Shown: positions 63,527 to 64,000 of the stretch, piece by piece
Layout of the letters: each line of letters opens with the position of its first letter
Position numbering within the stretch: position 1 is the stretch's first letter
Origin: Komagataeibacter rhaeticus
GTDB lineage: Bacteria > Pseudomonadota > Alphaproteobacteria > Acetobacterales > Acetobacteraceae
DNA length: 64,000 nt
Assembly: GCF_003207855.1 (NCBI RefSeq)
Contig: NZ_NKTZ01000006.1
Coordinates: forward strand, 1-64,000
Direction of reading: 5' to 3'
Translations under genes and position numbers: made by a program
Notes under the pieces: model-generated
Told to the model about the DNA's origin: nothing
The model's database searches: none
Seen by the model: only the letters and a program-made list of their open reading frames with translations

Positions 63527-64000
63527 CCTTCCGGCATCGGTTCGACCCCACAACCCTGCGGGAGTACGATATCCGCGGGATTGTGGGAAAGACCCTTGGC
63601 CCGGAAGATGCCCATGCCATCGGCCGCACGTTCGCAAGCCTGGTGGCACGGGCAGGGGGCAGGCGCCTTGTCATTGGCCATGACGGTCGGCTTTCGTCTC
63701 CGTCCCTCGAGCACGTGCTTGTGGAGGGCGCGATGGCGTCCGGCATGGCGGTGCAGCGCATTGGCTGCGGGCCGACGCCGATGCTGTATTTTGCCGCGAT
63801 TGCCCTGGGGGCGGACGCGGCGGTCATGGTTACGGGCAGCCATAACCCGCCGGACTACAACGGCTTCAAGATGGTGCGCGCCAACAGGCCATTCTTTGGC
63901 GCGCAGATCAGGGAACTGGGGCGGCTGTCCGCTGCGGGCGATGTCATTCCCCATCGCTCCGGCACCGTGCGGGACGTGGACATAAGGCCCGCTTATGTCA
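63523..64000 (+). CDS. Phosphomannomutase/phosphoglucomutase (AlgC/ManB-like), partial
   Basis: The first 159 codons of a phosphohexomutase are present; the rest is past the right edge. The N-terminal domain has LREYDIRGIVGKTLGPEDAH, and the active-site phosphoserine loop is VTGSHNPPDYNGFK. The opening matches the bifunctional PMM/PGM group rather than Pgm at 24623, so it probably makes mannose 1-phosphate for GDP-mannose. Its ATG overlaps the galU stop as ATGA, so both sugar-nucleotide steps are co-expressed. Confidence 0.93.
   Translation, partial: MTFRHRFDPTTLREYDIRGIVGKTLGPEDAHAIGRTFASLVARAGGRRLVIGHDGRLSSPSLEHVLVEGAMASGMAVQRIGCGPTPMLYFAAIALGADAAVMVTGSHNPPDYNGFKMVRANRPFFGAQIRELGRLSAAGDVIPHRSGTVRDVDIRPAYV

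Noticed and set aside
1-64000. CRISPR array
   Set aside because: No run of regularly spaced direct repeats with unique spacers was seen on reading the window, and no cas gene is present.

Overview
The window looks like a chromosome segment of an acetic acid bacterium (Acetobacteraceae, most like Komagataeibacter/Gluconacetobacter). The evidence is GC-rich coding, an alphaproteobacterial gene order (recG-sdhE-mfd, dapA-smpB, J-domain/BolA/cobS/cobT, gatCAB), a cysteine-poor Mur-like Fur, and genes for UDP-glucose supply (pgm, galU), dihydroxyacetone use and an exported family 32 fructosidase. The species is inferred from protein character only; no rRNA gene is present.

Region 1 (1 to about 14,880) is the right part of an integrated mobile island, lower in GC than its surroundings. 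It ends at the 3' end of a tRNA-Ser(GCU) gene next to a P4-type tyrosine integrase. Leftwards follow a two-helix membrane protein of unknown function, an AlpA-like regulator, an unknown 169-residue protein, and a conjugation-processing module in the TrwA-TrwB-TrwC order (RHH accessory protein, coupling ATPase, MobF relaxase-helicase). The cargo is a three-gene operon joined by ATGA overlaps: a large MmeI-like adenine methyltransferase, a protein resembling AbiJ N-terminal plus HEPN domains, and a DExH helicase. An IS3-family element, cut by the left edge, has inserted into the 3' end of the helicase gene.

Region 2 (15,000 to 29,750) is core chromosome: gatCAB, ruvX, an aquaporin-like channel and dihydroxyacetone kinase, yjdM, a secreted class II cyclic-nucleotide phosphodiesterase, a UPF0178 protein, pgm, a small PGPGW-type membrane protein, fur with a Fur-box-like site facing an unknown gene, and mtnK. 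Region 3 (29,750 to 36,400) is accessory in character: a type I-like hsdM and hsdS separated by an AI-2E-type transporter and with no hsdR, a MATE exporter, a coiled-coil membrane protein and a superinfection-immunity-like protein.

Region 4 (36,400 to 64,000) is mostly housekeeping: GH32 fructosidase, serA, hisN, a cytochrome c, kdsB-pheA, dapA-smpB, a double cold-shock-domain protein, a TetR regulator, recG, sdhE-mfd, an exported alpha/beta hydrolase, a BASS-type transporter, a PLP decarboxylase, cobT-cobS, a J-domain protein, bolA-lolA, lipB, tRNA-Leu(GAG), and galU coupled to a phosphohexomutase gene that runs off the right edge. Pgm and GalU together make UDP-glucose, the precursor of cellulose and other glycans.
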